From: Nemertoderma westbladi
Taxonomy: Eukaryota; Xenacoelomorpha; Nemertodermatida; Nemertodermatidae
Length of the DNA: 64,000 bases
Assembly (NCBI GenBank): GCA_032718475.1
Contig: JAUCBJ010008162.1
Coordinates: forward strand, 19,076-83,075
Direction of reading: 5' to 3'
The stretch's first letter is position 1, and every line of letters starts with the position of its first letter. The translations under genes were made by a program, and so were the position numbers. The notes under the pieces are model-generated. The model was not told the DNA's origin. It did not search any database and saw only the letters and a program-made list of their open reading frames with translations. Positions 41,697-53,000 of the stretch are shown piece by piece.

Positions 41697-44297
41697 ATGG
41701 ACCCAAATCGCCAAATTATCGGCGAATTACGTAACACGGTAGATCTACTGGAATATTCGCAACCCGGATCCCCTGACTTTGATACAAATTGGAACATTCT
41801 GCTAAATGAGAACGTACGAGAAATTAAATTCACCGGGCGAGAGGGACCGGATTCTAAGAATCTACGAGCCCTCCAGTTAGCCGATGCTACTACGAGCCTG
41901 AAAAGGACTCGGAACGCAAAGGCAACCGGAGGGGACGATTCGTCGTTTTGGGAAACGTTCCGGCAGAGCGTCTACAGATCCCGATGTTTGATCTACGACA
42001 ACGAGGGAAACGCGACGCCCACCTCGAAGGCGATTACGTTGGCGAGATGTCAGAGCTTCGTCGACGACAAGAGTACGTACCTCGCCCACTGGGGAAACTT
42101 GTCGGAGTGTACGGCGACGCTTCGAGAGGAACGCGTATCGATTATCCAAAACCGCGACGACTACCAGGAAAAGTACGGGGCGAAAGAATACGGTCGATCC
42201 TTAGTCGTCGTCCTCGGAACCCTGGACGGTTTGGTACTGGTGTGCCGAATATTCCCGACACCCAGACATGAAGTGCAGGCAGCCGGAGCGATCTGGTTGC
42301 TGCCTACGGATATCCAAAAGATCCTCTTCGACTTCGACGTCATTAAAATCGGGTCGGATATCAAGGCGGACGTCCGGAACGATTACGCGAACGCTCCCGC
42401 AGGAAGAAACCGACGAAACGACCTCAACGCACTTAGCCATTGCATCGATACTCAAACGCTGCTAGCCTGGTTACGATTCGCCGAGTTCATGCGAGGATTC
42501 CAAGAAGTGAGACCGACGAAATCCGGAATCGGCTACCTCGCTGTGCTCAACGGCGGTATCGACTTCAAACCCCAGAAATTCCGGGACTATAATAAAATAT
42601 ACGGCGGATACCCGGGATTAGAGATAAAGAGCGAGCGAGAGGGTCGATGGAAGGACGTCGATCGGAAGTGGACGATACACCAAAGGTGGGAGAATCCCGA
42701 TCGACGGAGCTATATCTACGTCGTTATGGAATGCTACACCGTCGCTAAGTTTATCTGCAAGACTCTAGATAACCTCATCAAGGCGGTCCCCCTTTCCTTC
42801 GTCGACTACGACTGGAACGAGGTTATAAACCACGCGTTTAAAGCGGTCGAGAACATTACACCGGGAGAATCGAAAACGCCCGCCGTTATCGAATCCTGGG
42901 ACGAGAGCGGACCTTACGATATCCCTACGATTACCGAACTTCTCGGTGCGGAGGAGCCTCTGATCTCCTCGGAAGGGGAAGAGATATGGCTAAACGAGGG
43001 TGTTCTACTCTCCACCCCGAAGCGACAACTCGAACCGGAGGCCGCGTACGGACCGGCCGCCAAACGGGTTGCCTCGGCCGAACCGATAAAGAGAGCAGGC
43101 GTCTACACCCCACGCGGCTCCGGTAGCCCCGCGAGAGAGGTAGCCACTACGGCTGCATTGAGCGACTTCGGCGACATATGCCAACGGTTATCCCCGTATC
43201 CTTTCCCGGGTGGCGAAGATTGGTCGTCGGAGATCCCGAGTACCAGCCACCTACGGACCCGCTCAGCGATACTGGTCGAGGAGGGACCCAGCGATGCGCC
43301 GACACCCGATGATCTCCTCGGTATCCCTCCGTCGAAAACCCCGGCACCTCTTCGCCGACCAGCGGTAGCTACTACACCCGCCGTTCCTCAGGACCCTATG
43401 CGACTAACCCGTTGGTACGCCGAGCAAACTGAATGGATCCACCGCCAGAAACGGTCGTCCGAGTTGAGACCATCGGGACATAACGAGGGTTATCGGAGCG
43501 AAAACATACTACGCAAGAGCCCAGCATTCCGCGGGCTACCGACCACCGAGAATATTCCGAAGAGCGACCGACGACTCGAATACTACGCCGGCGTTCCGAT
43601 TCCGATATTCCCCGGTCGGGAGATGCAGTTGGAGGTATGCGACGACTGCGGTTCGGAGCAGTGCCCACGCAGCAGAAGGAATCGGGTTACCGATTCTTGC
43701 CTCCAGCTCCTTGGGATACTCTATTGCCCATACTGCGCGATATCGGGCCACGACGTTTCGGTCTGTCCGATCCTTTATAACCTCTGCACCACGTGCGGTT
43801 TCCGTGGACATTCCGCTAGCCCCCGCTGCTATATTAAATGTCCAACCAAAGACGTTACCGCTATGGGCAATATGGTCATGTTTGAGACATACGCAAACAG
43901 CCATTTAAAGACCAAGTTTCGGAGAAACGCTCGGAATATTGCGCAGGAGATGGCGTGCGGATATTTCTCCTTCCCGGAACGCCTCCACACGTCGGCCTCG
44001 CTACCCTTCCATTACGTGGATCTGCTACTGAGCGCCGGATTATTCGGTCCATTCGAAGTTATTAGACGATTATATTCGTATAAAGAGGAGTTCGGTGACG
44101 GAGAATGGTTCCTAGAGGCACGCAACTCCGAGTTGGAAAGACGAACCGACATGATCCCGATGCCTTCGAAAGGAAGAGCCGCCAGGAGACAAGCCGAAGC
44201 GTTACTCACGATGGATGTTGACGCTCCTCTACCAGCCATAGCGATCGATGAGAGTCGACGGGCGAAGAGACGGAAGGCGTACCAGAAAAAGAAATAA
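41697..44297 (+). CDS. extra BEL ORF2: RNase D/WRN-like exonuclease fold plus two zinc knuckles (866 aa)
   Basis: Intact 866-codon frame between pol and the 3' LTR, where some elements carry env. No signal peptide or membrane segment is visible. Residues about 95-360 resemble a DEDDy 3'-5' exonuclease: D101-N-E103 (possible motif I), LLPTDIQKILFDFDVIKIGSD with D225 in SDIKAD (motif II, like the KVGH-x-x-x-D block), IDT at 250-252, and a W-x-N-P...Y341-x3-E345 block (motif III, where families have Y-x3-D; here Glu replaces Asp). The gap between motifs I and II is larger than usual. Residues about 390-640 are low-complexity and charged. At 648-711 is a Cys-rich region with C677-C680-H685-C690 (CX2CX4HX4C) and C697-C700-H705-C711. 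The C-terminus is very basic (ending KRRKAYQKKK). It probably binds nucleic acid; whether it is an active nuclease is uncertain. Confidence 0.75.
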   Translation: MDPNRQIIGELRNTVDLLEYSQPGSPDFDTNWNILLNENVREIKFTGREGPDSKNLRALQLADATTSLKRTRNAKATGGDDSSFWETFRQSVYRSRCLIYDNEGNATPTSKAITLARCQSFVDDKSTYLAHWGNLSECTATLREERVSIIQNRDDYQEKYGAKEYGRSLVVVLGTLDGLVLVCRIFPTPRHEVQAAGAIWLLPTDIQKILFDFDVIKIGSDIKADVRNDYANAPAGRNRRNDLNALSHCIDTQTLLAWLRFAEFMRGFQEVRPTKSGIGYLAVLNGGIDFKPQKFRDYNKIYGGYPGLEIKSEREGRWKDVDRKWTIHQRWENPDRRSYIYVVMECYTVAKFICKTLDNLIKAVPLSFVDYDWNEVINHAFKAVENITPGESKTPAVIESWDESGPYDIPTITELLGAEEPLISSEGEEIWLNEGVLLSTPKRQLEPEAAYGPAAKRVASAEPIKRAGVYTPRGSGSPAREVATTAALSDFGDICQRLSPYPFPGGEDWSSEIPSTSHLRTRSAILVEEGPSDAPTPDDLLGIPPSKTPAPLRRPAVATTPAVPQDPMRLTRWYAEQTEWIHRQKRSSELRPSGHNEGYRSENILRKSPAFRGLPTTENIPKSDRRLEYYAGVPIPIFPGREMQLEVCDDCGSEQCPRSRRNRVTDSCLQLLGILYCPYCAISGHDVSVCPILYNLCTTCGFRGHSASPRCYIKCPTKDVTAMGNMVMFETYANSHLKTKFRRNARNIAQEMACGYFSFPERLHTSASLPFHYVDLLLSAGLFGPFEVIRRLYSYKEEFGDGEWFLEARNSELERRTDMIPMPSKGRAARRQAEALLTMDVDAPLPAIAIDESRRAKRRKAYQKKK
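41886..41917 (+). promoter_or_regulatory. GNRA-loop hairpin motif inside ORF2, other reading frame
   Basis: A 32-nt stretch identical to 31974-32005 of the LTR; the core hairpin is 41893-41911. Here it is read as TTSLKRTRN, a different frame from the gag copy (YEPEKDS), so the peptide is not conserved but the nucleotide sequence is. Confidence 0.65.
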
Positions 44298-44453
44298 TGG
44301 ATTGGGATATTCCAGGAACATTTATCGAACATTTATTTTTATACAAACTCTAGGCCATATTAATTAAAACTATGCAATATTAAATTTGGGATTTTTTATA
44401 TTGGGAATGACCTACGCAAACTCAATCGACCGACAGACTTCACGAAGGTCATT

Positions 44454-44461
44454 GGGGGGGA
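44454..44461 (+). promoter_or_regulatory. polypurine tract of the BEL element
   Basis: ggggggga immediately before the 3' LTR (one C intervenes before TG). Expected primer for plus-strand synthesis. Confidence 0.7.
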
Positions 44462-44462
44462 C

Positions 44463-46058
44463 TGTTCGCGGTATTTCAACTTTCCATAACGCGAGTTGAA
44501 TATTTTTGTATTTTATTAAAATTGATTATTCCGATATTACTACTGGGTGCGGGACCATGGGTTTTGGGCACATTCAATAAACTGGGGGCGATTTATGGGC
44601 GAACTTTGGGGCAACTTACAGGGTACGGGAATAATTTCATAGTTATAAGGGCCAGGGGGGATGGAAAATGCAAGCAGTATTCAGGTTAGCCTGAGTACTA
44701 TTAGGCCCTGGCCAACTTCCTGCTGCCTGTAGGGGTGGATTTGGTAATGTGCCAGGCCTAAAGGACAAGGACTGCCCTTAGCGGTCCCTGGCCAACGGCA
44801 GCTACTACGAGCCTGAAAAGGACTCGGAACGCTGACTGCTTGTGTCAGGGATTTGCGACGGGCACCGACGGCCCCTTAGTAGCCAAGCCGTTCTGGGTCT
44901 CGATGATCGAACCCCGGGGTTCGTGAGGGGTGGAGCGGACACGCGAACAGGTGGCCAACTTAAGACTGCCCCCTGACCTAAGCCGTACTGGTTCTCGATG
45001 ACCGATCCCTTCGGGGTTCGTGAGGGGTGGGACGGACATGCGAAAGGGCTGGCCACAGGACTGGTTTGACAAGGACTGCCCTTAGCGGTCTCGGGTCAAC
45101 TGCAGCTACTACGAGCCTGAAAAGGACTCGGAACGCTGACTGCTTGACTGTGATTCGCGACGGGAACCGACGACAGACCCCTTAGCCAAGCCGTTCTGGT
45201 TCTCGATGATCGTTCCCTTCGGGGTTCGTGAGGGGTGGAACGGACACGCGATGGGGTCGAAAGACAAAGGACTAGACTCGACTAGACTCTACTGGCCTAC
45301 CGACTGTTCGGAGCAGTTTCTCGGCTGCCGAAGCGACTACGAGCCTGAAAAGGACTCGGAAAGCCTAGGTGGTTGGGTTTCTGTGATGAACTGACGGACC
45401 CCTAGCCAAGCCGTTCTGGTTCTCGATGATCGAACCCTTCGGGGTTCGTGAGGGGTGGAACGGACACGCGAACGGGTCCACCGACACGACAGACTCCTAG
45501 CCAAGCCGTACTGGTTCTCGATGACCGAACCCTTCGGGGTTCGAGAGGGGTGGTACGGATACGCGACAGAGTCTACCGACTGGACCGACCCTTAGCCAAG
45601 CCGTGCTGGTTCTCGATGATCGTTCCCTTCGGGGTTCGTGAGGGGTGGAACGGACACGCGACAGGGTCGACCGACACCGACACTACGGCACTAAGACTGG
45701 GACTGAGGGAAAATCTGGGGAACATTAGGTAGGCTAAAATTCTGAGCGAACAGCGGGTTATTAAATAATATACCGTAGGGATTTATATTATCGTGTATAC
45801 TTATTGTGAATATTTGGTGTATATTGATTTGGGGAAGCCCAAAATTATTCTTAATCAGGTTTCAACAGGTTTTCAACTATAGGAAGTTACATTAAAGAGT
45901 ATATCCAACTAATGCAGCTTTTCTCAACCGCAAACTTGCATCTTAGAAATATTCCCTCCCCACAATCAATATCCGGTGACTGGCCGGGGCTCGGTGGTCT
46001 GTTAAGTCACGTCTCCAGCATCGGCGTTTTTCCCCCTGGTGTAGGAATAACGGCAACA
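44463..46058 (+). repeat. 3' LTR of the BEL/Pao element (1596 bp)
   Basis: Near-identical to 31635-33251. The AATAAA signal is at 44576-44581. Hairpin motif copies are at 44808-44826, 45112-45130 and 45340-45358. Differences seen: about three substitutions (e.g. near 44893, 45164, 45630), one T fewer near 44511, and two fewer aggtttgaac units near 45860. Confidence 0.92.
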
Positions 46059-46676
46059 GAAGATGTTTGGTTATGTAATTATTGGTACAGTAGGCTTGGT
46101 AGGTTATTATTAAATATAGGAAGAGGTTTGGTTATGTAATTATTGGTACAGTAGGCTTGGTAGGTTATTATTAAATATAGGAAGATGTTTGGTTATGTAA
46201 TTATTGGTACAGGTAGGTTTGGTAGGTTATTATTAAATATAGGAAGAGGTTTGGTTATGTAATTATTGGTACAGTAGGTTTGGTAGGTTATTATTAAATA
46301 TAGGAAGAGGTTTGGTTATGTAATTATTGGTACAGTAGGTTTGGTAGGTTATTATTAAATATAGGAAGAGGTTTGGTTATGTAATTATTGGTACAGTAGG
46401 TTTGGTAGGTTATTATTAAATATAGGAAGAGGTTTGGTTATGTAATTATTGGTACAGTAGGTTTGGTAGGTTATTATTAAATATATGAAGATGTTTGGTT
46501 ATGTAATTATTGGTACAGTAGGCTTGGTAGGTTATTATTAAATATAGGAAGAGGATTGGTTATGTAATTATTGGTACAGTAGGTTTGGTAGGTTATTATT
46601 AAATATAGGAAGAGGTATGGTTATGTAATTATTGGTACAGTAGGTATGTATGGTAGGTTATTATTAAATATAGGAA
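46059..46676. repeat. minisatellite, ~61-bp unit, about 10 copies
   Basis: Unit begins gaaga(t/g)gtttggttatg and ends ttattattaaatatag. It abuts the 3' LTR with no spacer and so forms the element's 3' target flank. It lies in the intron upstream of the first visible RIM-BP-like exon. Confidence 0.9.
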
Positions 46677-46933
46677 GGTCTGAGTTGCTACTGGTATTTC
46701 TATCTTTGAATTAAAGTGATAGTAAAGTGAAAGTGTATAGTTACTATTTTAGCTAGTATTTATTTGATGGATAATAATTTAATTTTTTCTTGTTGGCTAA
46801 GGTTGTTAGGTAAACACTGTCTATGTTTCATTCAGGTTTTTGTAAAGTTACTCTTCTAGAGGTGTAAAGTGTATATTACTTCGATATTGAATGTACAGCT
46901 GTAATGTAATGTGATTACCGCATTATTTTATAG

Positions 46934-47038
46934 GTTCGGATTTAGCTCCTAGCGAACTTCGAGCTGTTAATATCGCATCAACATGCGCGGACATTACATG
47001 GTTTCCTGGCAGCAGCTCACTACCGCACATTGTATCAG
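46934..47038 (+). CDS. RIM-BP-like exon a (FN3-1, first half)
   Basis: Acceptor ttttatag before 46934, donor cag/gttaat after 47038; phase 1 in and out, 105 nt. Reads SDLAPSELRAVNI then CADITWFPG, the A-C strands of an FN3 domain. It joins in frame to the next exon (V-S-V-N-G). Confidence 0.65.
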
Positions 47039-50000
47039 GTTAATAATATTGCTCAATTACCCCATATTTTATCAGATAATGATGGTTCATTGCACTGTAA
47101 ATGGTACTAATTTAGCATTATTGGCTCATTACAGCAAATTAGTAGGTTTTTCCTCATTAGTTTTATTACCGGTTTACCTCGTACTTATAGCGGTCAGGTA
47201 TACCTATTGTACCTAAATGGAATACAACCTTGACACCATCGTAAAATTTGTAAATCAGCGATAGTTGTTTTAGGGGTTATACTGATAATAATAATAATAA
47301 TAATATAAAATATATAATAATAAGTATGGAGGGAACAAACGTTTTCATGTATGGCCAAACGTTAAAGAACAATATATCCAGGGGGAATGGTGGACCTCTC
47401 AGCAACGTTCGCCAGAGGAATCATTTTGTGTATGACTGAACTGTATGTAGTACCTCAGTATACTTACTGACAGCCCATACAATGTATGGGCAGCATTGAA
47501 TTTGCAGTCCAGGTCGTGGAAGTCACATACATCGAACACTTAAGGTTCTATTACTACAGTAGTTAGAGCAGCTGCAGAAACAATACCGGTACTCATATAT
47601 TATGGAAACCCATGCTCGGCTCTGCGGAAGACACCGAATCGCGGGATCATTTTTGTTGGGCTCAGTTTTGCATTTAGCAATTTTGGCAATGACGTCTAGG
47701 TGGTATCGCACTGGTGACATGCAGGATGAGTCTGGCGGGATCTAACCATTCCGACTACGTATGTCAGCAATTTCTACATCTTCATGGCGATGGCCTCACA
47801 ACTGTCATTACCAATCATCTGCAACCCTAGTGTACTTGGCCGTATTTAACCACTGTCTACAATGAAAGTGTGGTCTATATATTTAACCCTTTGCATACCG
47901 GGGCACACCCGTATGAGCCACAACCTACCCCACCGTGGCACACCCCTATGAGCCATGATATTATATTATGTTCTATGGTTTCCTAATTCCTATGTATGAC
48001 TGGGATGCCAGATAAGTGTTACTATGCTCCCATTAGGTATTTAGGACAAGAAAAATGAGTATCCCTATACTCAGCAGTTGTCTGGCAGTCCCTACCAGTA
48101 GTGAAAGCTATCATGCTTTTCTGTATAATTCAGTAGCACTACAGTTGAGGAATGTATAGTCTAACTAACTGTACAGCAGTAGTATACTGTACTCTAATAA
48201 ATAGCCCCAACTGCAGTATTTCACGGTTTATTATGCTTGATTAGTAAATTTGACAATTACAGTATGCTGCCTGTTTATTCAGGTATTTAAGTTTAGTATT
48301 TTGGTTATCTTTGCTGGTTTGTTTAGATAATGTAGTATAATCCCATATAGTCATGTATTTGCAGGCAGGTTGGTTTGGCTTTGCTCATGTATAACCCTAA
48401 AATCAGTAGGCCTAGTCTTTTTTAGTCTTCTATTTTACTTCTGATCAAAATGATAATGCTAATTTTGGTCATTTAAGGCTGACATTTCTCGTTTTACTGA
48501 TGGCTCACCCGTCACTTCACCGCATCGCAGGGTGGACATCAAAATGACTGGTCATCCAGGCATATGCAATATTATCTTCTGCGGTATGCAAAGGGTTAAA
48601 ACCACGAACCATCACGTCCACTGCAATTATTGGTGCCCAACAAAAAATATAATAATATGAAACCACTCATTTATACAAAATACCAATAACAATTACAAAT
48701 CTTTGTATAGCACAGACCCAAGAATACTAGACCTGTTTTATTCTTGTCAAGTGTAATTCACATATCTCCAAACAGGCGCTTCACAGCACTGGGGGTGTCT
48801 AATTAGTCCCCCTAATATTGTATTTGGAGGTCTCGTGGAGAGAATAATCATTTCCTCGATAAGCCGGCATTGCAACCTTAATGCAAGCTGTAATGCAGTA
48901 TGCCTGACTGATCACCCCATTGTCAGATCCACAGTGTCACACTTATTAGCTTTTAAAAGTGGGCGTTTACGTAAAATTCACCGTTCTGCTCGCGTCTTGT
49001 CAGACGCGAGTTTGGTGTAAGGTATGTAACGTATTGGGTGAGATTGGGGACGAGTTCACATTCACACGCCCTAATGTACGACAAACTGAGATCCCAATTT
49101 ATACATTATCAATAATTTGCAGCGAAGCTCTTATGGACACGACAATAATGGTTTTTATGGTGTTTTTTATGTAAATAATTTTGGCAGCAAAATTCCTCCT
49201 CCCATGTTTTAATTGTATGTATGTAATTTTATATTATTCCATTGCAATTTTTGCTCTATGACATGATGGTCTAGGACAGGTCTAGGACTAGCATAATCCA
49301 CCGCAATTTTGAATAGGCTTCTAGGTTGCTTTGCAGCAATCGAAATCAATGAGATTCCACGAAATGATCCAAAGACTGTTCTGTACATGTCTATTATGAT
49401 GGGTTGAATGAACTCCAAACATTCATGTATTTTGAAGACCTCAGGGGGGGGGGGGGGGGGGGTACCACCGGCGCACGCCTACATCACTGGAACGATTGGT
49501 CTCCTAATCGGTAGAGGAGGAGTCACCAATGGGTATATCTTGGAGTCAGATTCAGACACGATTTATCAAAAAGTAATCAGGCAATATCCTATTGTTTGGG
49601 AGCTTTGTAAAGTGGGCCATCCAACCATTGAAGAGATAAGCTGGAGATTCAGCCTTAACCTTGGTGGTTGGTTGGCTTTTCATCCCAGTCCGCATGTTGA
49701 TCGTTTTCCAACTGGAATATGGGCTGGTATCATTAATGGCATCATCTTGCTTATTGATAAGCTCCAGTAGATTATAGGATGATTACCTGTTCAGGGACCC
49801 AGATGGTGCCTTAACTACCGGACACCCTCGGGTACATCCTCGGAAGTCTTTTTGAGTTGGAGATCATTCTGGGAGTTTTTATATGTTTCCATGGGTATCC
49901 CAGGAACTGTTTGTGCAGCTGTTGTCTTTACTGCTCCTGTGACGGCAGTACAGCCCTCGCAGTAATCTGTCGCCTCAGAAGTGAAGACAGCATGTCTGTT

Positions 50001-53000
50001 GCTCAGCTCCATTGCGATGTTGGATCTCACACATGGCTGTTAACAGATATGATCGATCATGCCGTGTCAAGACAGATTTCTTAGTCCTGCTGGCGCGCAG
50101 ATTAAGTCTCCCATAGCATCAACAAGGCGGTGATCACTGGGGAAGGGACGGAGATTAACTCCAGTTTAGTTCTGTATTTATTACGAAACAGAATATAGAT
50201 AATATATAAAGATAATATGGTCGATCTGGGCGACTAATACGCAATACGTTACTTTACAGTGAATGGTGCTGAAGAACGTACAATCCATCCAGGTACCTAC
50301 CGGTATACTATCACTGGACTCAGCCCCTCAAGTGTTTGTCGGGTTTGTGTTCGCACGCTGACCAATCTCCACACAACTTCTTACAACGCCAACAACTTAT
50401 CCACGAAGATCGAATTCAAAACATTACCTGGAGGTAAGCCACGAAGAATAATAATAATCATATAATAATACCGAATAATATTATAATATGAAGTCATCCT
50501 TTTTAAGGATCTTTCTGTTTGAAACCCTAAATGATTCCCCTTTGTAGGTCTCCCAGATCCTCCTTCTGATCCAAAGCTCCAACTGTGTTCGACGCCCCAA
50601 ACAGTGTTGGTTTCCTGGTTACCGGTTACTATGACACAGCCAGGCGGTGGTGCGACTACTATGGGTACTAGTAATGGCGCCGTTGTTACTGGTTATGTAA
50701 TTATTGTTGATGGGACATCAGTTGTTGAAACTGAAAGTGCCTCAGGTGTGTATTATTTGTAAATTTAGCGATCAACACTTCGGTACTTAACAATTTAGTG
50801 CTAATTTCTTGAACTTCTTTCAGTTGATCGTGTAGTTCTCAATACTTGTGTATTTTCCTTTCAGTTGATCGTGTAGTTCTCAATACTTGTGTATTTTCCT
50901 TTCAGTTGATCGTGTAGTTTCTCAATACTTGTGTATTTTCCTTTCAGTTGATCGTGTAGTTCTCAATACTTGTGTATTTTCCTTTCAGTTGATCGTGTAG
51001 TTCTCAATACTTGTGTATTTTCCTTTCAGTTGATCGTGTAGTTCTCAATACTTGTGTATTTTCCTTTCAGTTGATCGTGTAGTTCTCAATACTTGTGTAT
51101 TTTCCTTTCAGTTGATCGTGTAGTTCTCAATACTTGTGTATTTTCCTTTCAGTTGATCGTGTAGTTCTCAATACTTGTGTATTTTCGTTTCAGTTGATCG
51201 TGTAGTTCTCAATACTTGTGTATTTTCGTTTCAGTTGATCGTGTAGTTCTCAATACTTGTGTATTTTCGTTTCAGTTGATCGTGTAGTTCTCAATACTTG
51301 TGTATTTTCGTTTCAGTTGATCGTGTAGTTCTCAATACTTGTGTATTTTCGTTTCAGTTGATCGTGTAGTTCTCAATACTTGTGTATTTTCGTTTCAGTT
51401 GATCGTGTAGTTCTCAATACTTCAGTACTCAATGGTGCTAAGCGAATTGTTGTTCGCACTCTTTCCGTTAATGGACACTCTGTAGATTCAAGACCTGCGA
51501 AAATTCCCCCTAAGGTGCAAGAGGTATGTATTATTATTAGGAACCGAAGGTTACTTTCTGTAAGAATTTGATGTAATAGTAATATTTTGAAGCGAAATAA
51601 CATAAAAACGGCTCTAACGATTTCGTTAAAAAATTTTGCATGACGCATTTTTTTGATGACCACTATCGATTCCCGCTGGTCCCATATCTGTCCATAGAAT
51701 GTGGGTTCGAAAAATAAACATAAACGAAAAAACGCCATAGGCGCAATGATAAAACACCAGCTGGAGCACATGAAAAATGTATAGAGAGGGCCTAGTGATT
51801 CTATTCAATAGAGAAAGGGCCAACTAACAAGGATGTACTTTCTGTGCCAAGTTTTTATTTAATCACTCACTCTTTCAACCCAGACTATACTATAAGCAAA
51901 CATTAACTTGGTTAGTTTGTAATCTATTTTCCCCCATCAGCTGTATAACACTCCCCAGTGCTTCCTAAGGGAATATCTACAAGGTGACTGACTCAATGCG
52001 TGCGCTATGTTAGGTGGTGGGTCAGTGGAATGAATTTTAGTTACACACATAGGATGCTTCTGATGAGTGTTGGTTACTAATGGTACTATACTCAGCTAAT
52101 AATAATAATTAATGTATTTAAAAATCCGAGAAGGAGGGAGGTGAGTTAATGACTTGCTTGGCAAACATTAATTATATTAATCTGTCAAACCAGAGGGAAT
52201 ACAGAGTGGGATCTCCAGTACCTGTCTCTGTATAACATTTTACCCAGCTGATAGCTCCAACACAAACTCTTGCCCTGGATTCAATGAAAGCCAATGTCTA
52301 TTACAGTAGGTTCCTGGGAAAAGCTGGCCACCTGAACGACTTTTTAGTTATAGAGTGTACAACACGAGTGAGGCCTTCGTGCAGCAGAAGCTGCAACCCA
52401 TATCAGCGAACCTGATATGGGACCCGCTGCGAATATGGGACTAGCGAAAACGCTGATGACTCGCAGTTTTAACTCGCCATATATGTACTGTTAACTGTAT
52501 GGTACTATTAATAAACTATACTAATAGTTGCAATGTTCAATTAAAATCAGAGTTTGGAGGTTTAATTATGTTTTTGCAACATTAATACTATGAGTGGTGT
52601 TTGGTATCAGATATAATTTTAATGTAGACAGGAGATGGTGCCCTAACTGCTTTAATAATTATTAGGAACAGATTATGAGATAATACAATTGTTTGCTAAC
52701 TAACTTTGTTCACTACCTTGGTGCAATTTTTTATTATAAATGCTGAACATACGTGCAAATTACAGTATTAGTATAGGTAGTGCTGGCTGATACTGGGTGC
52801 TCATATTTGCAACCCCAACCATTTGTAACAAATTTTAACCAAGGACATAAATTCTTGATAAGGTGCTCATATTTTTAACCAAACACGTAATGCGGAAATA
52901 CTACTAGGATCGGCATGCTGCATTGCAGCTGCATTTTTAAGAATGCTGTGCCGGCTTATCGACAAAATGGCACCGCCACAACTCCCTATCACCCATGACA

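Larger units (their letters stand above)
31635..46058 (+). mobile_element. full-length young BEL/Pao LTR retrotransposon with an extra 3' ORF
   Basis: 14.4 kb bounded by direct LTRs 31635-33251 and 44463-46058, both starting TG and ending CA. Contents in order: 5' LTR, hairpin-bearing leader, a 63-codon upstream frame, an intact 2253-codon Gag-Pol, a 1.2-kb spacer with repeats, an intact 866-codon second ORF, a polypurine tract ggggggga (44454-44461), 3' LTR. By eye the LTRs differ by about three substitutions, a 1-nt indel and a 20-nt tandem-repeat indel, so the insertion is recent and both ORFs are open. The 5' flank is LINE A and the 3' flank is a 61-bp minisatellite; the five bases on either side (tctgc, gaaga) do not form a target-site duplication. 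Confidence 0.92.

Noticed and set aside
41697-44297. ORF2 as a retroviral-type envelope gene
   Set aside because: No signal peptide, no membrane segment and no fusion-like hydrophobic region; it has nuclease-like blocks and zinc knuckles instead.
49444-49462. G run (18 nt) as a regulatory G-quadruplex
   Set aside because: Single homopolymer inside a decayed LINE copy; similar runs at 16615 and 8347 suggest simple slippage or sequencing uncertainty.
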